Positions 15,033 to 16,340 of a DNA stretch of 16,340 nt are shown here, piece after piece. The position numbers were made by a program, and so were the translations under genes. A model generated the notes under the pieces. The model was not told where the DNA came from. It searched no databases and worked only from the letters and a program-made list of their open reading frames with translations. The stretch spans positions 1-16,340 of the forward strand of contig CALGIA010000300.1 in NCBI GenBank assembly GCA_937916005.1, read 5' to 3'. How positions within the stretch are numbered: position 1 is the stretch's first letter; each line of letters starts with the position of its first letter. The DNA comes from an uncultured Rhodospirillaceae bacterium (GTDB taxonomy: Bacteria; Pseudomonadota; Alphaproteobacteria; MPNO01).

Positions 15033-16340
15033 CTGGGAAATCTCCAATCCGATATCCGTGACCGTATCCGCGGTAAAATGTTTGCCGGCGGCGCGGAGCA
15101 GCTGGCCCAACTGGTGGCGTTTGCCGCGCTTGACGAGGATGCCCGCGCCCGTATTTCGGACCGCGCGGTTGAGTTGATCGGCGCCGTGCGCGCCGCCGGT
15201 TCGGACATCATGGAAAACTTCCTGACCGAGTACAGCCTGTCGACCCAGGAAGGCATTGCCCTGATGTGTCTGGCCGAGGCCCTGTTGCGGGTGCCGGATC
15301 CGGAGACCATCGATGCGCTGATCGAGGACAAGGTCGCGCCGTCGGATTGGGGCCGGCATCTCGGGCACTCGTCATCGCCCCTGGTCAATGCGTCGACCTG
15401 GGCCCTGATGCTGACCGGCAAGGTTCTGACCGATGATCAGGAACCGGGCATGGCGACGCTGCTCCGTCAGGCCATCAAACGGCTCGGTGAACCCGCGATC
15501 CGCGCAGCCACGACCCAGGCGATCAAGGAGGTCGGGCGGCAATTCGTGCTGGGAGCCGATATGGTGGACGCTCTGGCGAGGGCATCCGGGTTCGAGAAAA
15601 AAGGCTTCACCTATTCCTATGACATGCTGGGCGAAGCGGCCCGCACGGAAGCCGATGCGCGGCGTTATCATTTGTCCTATTCCAACGCGATCAATGCGGC
15701 CAGCGCCGCCTGCAATGGCGATGATATCCGGAACAATCCGGGCATTTCGGTGAAGCTGTCGGCGCTGCATCCGCGATATGAGCCGGCCCAGCGTGCGCGC
15801 GTGATGGAGGAAATGGTCGGCCGGGTGCTGTCATTGGTCCATTTGGCGCGTTCCGCCGGCATGGGTTTCAATATCGACGCGGAAGAAGCCAGCCGGCTTG
15901 ATCTGTCGCTCGATGTGTTCGAGGCCATTCTCTCAAGCCCGGCCCTGGCGGGATGGGATGGGCTTGGATTTGTGGTTCAGGCCTACAGTCCGCGCGCGAT
16001 CCATGTTCTCGACTGGTTGCAGGCGCTGTGCACCGGGCTCGACCGCCGCATCATGGTCCGGCTGGTCAAGGGCGCCTATTGGGACAGTGAGATCAAACAT
16101 GCCCAGAATTTGGGCCTCGCGGGCTTTCCGGTCTTCATACGGAAATCCGCCACGGATGTCTCCTACCTGGCCTGCGCCCGCAAACTTCTGGGCATGACCG
16201 ACCGGATCTATCCTCAATTCGCCACCCATAACGCCCATACCGCCATGGGTGTTCTGGAAATGGCCGGCGGGCGACGGGATTTTGAATTCCAGCGTCTGCA
16301 CGGCATGGGCCAGGCGCTGCATCAGAACCTGATGGATACG
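15033..16340 (+). CDS. putA: Bifunctional proline dehydrogenase / delta-1-pyrroline-5-carboxylate dehydrogenase, N-terminal part (runs off window)
   Basis: The first 436 codons of PutA, which oxidises proline to glutamate. The proline dehydrogenase barrel shows SVKLSALHPRYE (239-250), VRLVKGAYW (342-350) and YPQFATHNAH (393-402), the conserved FAD- and proline-binding segments. Residues 1 to about 180 form the helical arm region. The frame starts straight into it, so no ribbon-helix-helix DNA-binding domain is present and this PutA is unlikely to repress its own gene. The frame is open from a TAA at 14994 with no ATG until 15078. I place the start at CTG 15033 because of GGGAG at 15021 and because LQSDIRDRIRGK resembles the usual PutA N-terminus. 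ATG 15078 is the conservative alternative. The P5C dehydrogenase domain would lie beyond the window. It diverges from the Old Yellow Enzyme gene. Confidence 0.93.
   Translation, partial: MGNLQSDIRDRIRGKMFAGGAEQLAQLVAFAALDEDARARISDRAVELIGAVRAAGSDIMENFLTEYSLSTQEGIALMCLAEALLRVPDPETIDALIEDKVAPSDWGRHLGHSSSPLVNASTWALMLTGKVLTDDQEPGMATLLRQAIKRLGEPAIRAATTQAIKEVGRQFVLGADMVDALARASGFEKKGFTYSYDMLGEAARTEADARRYHLSYSNAINAASAACNGDDIRNNPGISVKLSALHPRYEPAQRARVMEEMVGRVLSLVHLARSAGMGFNIDAEEASRLDLSLDVFEAILSSPALAGWDGLGFVVQAYSPRAIHVLDWLQALCTGLDRRIMVRLVKGAYWDSEIKHAQNLGLAGFPVFIRKSATDVSYLACARKLLGMTDRIYPQFATHNAHTAMGVLEMAGGRRDFEFQRLHGMGQALHQNLMDT

Overview
The window is about 62% GC by eye, densely coded, and reads like an alphaproteobacterium, probably Rhodospirillales-like. 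That assignment is inference from GC content, gltB-gltD adjacency, the PutA N-terminus and general protein style; nothing in the window fixes the taxon. No tRNA, rRNA, CRISPR array, insertion sequence or long repeat was seen. The longest stretches without a gene are about 200 bp (5766-5964) and 180 bp (11770-11948), and both look like divergent regulatory regions.

Region 1 (1-2718, + strand) is central nitrogen metabolism: the 3' part of gltB followed by a complete gltD, the two subunits of NADPH-dependent glutamate synthase.

Region 2 (2753-7343) is a metal-homeostasis island. A leftward operon, copZ-csoR-copA, encodes a Cu(I) chaperone, a CsoR-family repressor and a two-HMA-domain Cu(I) P1B ATPase. 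Just upstream lies a large dyad (11-bp perfect arms around a CCCCTAGGGG core) that abuts a good leftward -35/-10, as expected for a CsoR operator. Divergently transcribed is an MFS transporter with a C-terminal tail holding 18 His in its last 58 residues, as in NreB-type exporters. Its reading frame is broken by an apparent single-base loss near 6949.

Region 3 (7393-14934) is an accessory catabolic block of seven enzymes. A leftward set encodes a RutA/SfnG-like flavin monooxygenase, a zinc-independent quinone oxidoreductase, a D-2-hydroxyacid dehydrogenase and a mandelate-racemase-type enolase-superfamily enzyme. A divergent rightward pair encodes a TfdA-like Fe(II)/2-oxoglutarate dioxygenase and a DUF1932-type beta-hydroxyacid dehydrogenase. 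A convergent Old Yellow Enzyme of the YqjM type closes the block. There is no transporter and no regulator inside it. The gene content suggests degradation of an unidentified organic acid, ether, amide or sulfur compound. I do not recognise it as a named pathway, and it is the best candidate here for an undescribed system.

Region 4 (15033-16340, + strand) is the 5' part of putA (proline catabolism), running off the window end. It appears to lack an ATG at its homology-supported start and may begin at CTG 15033.
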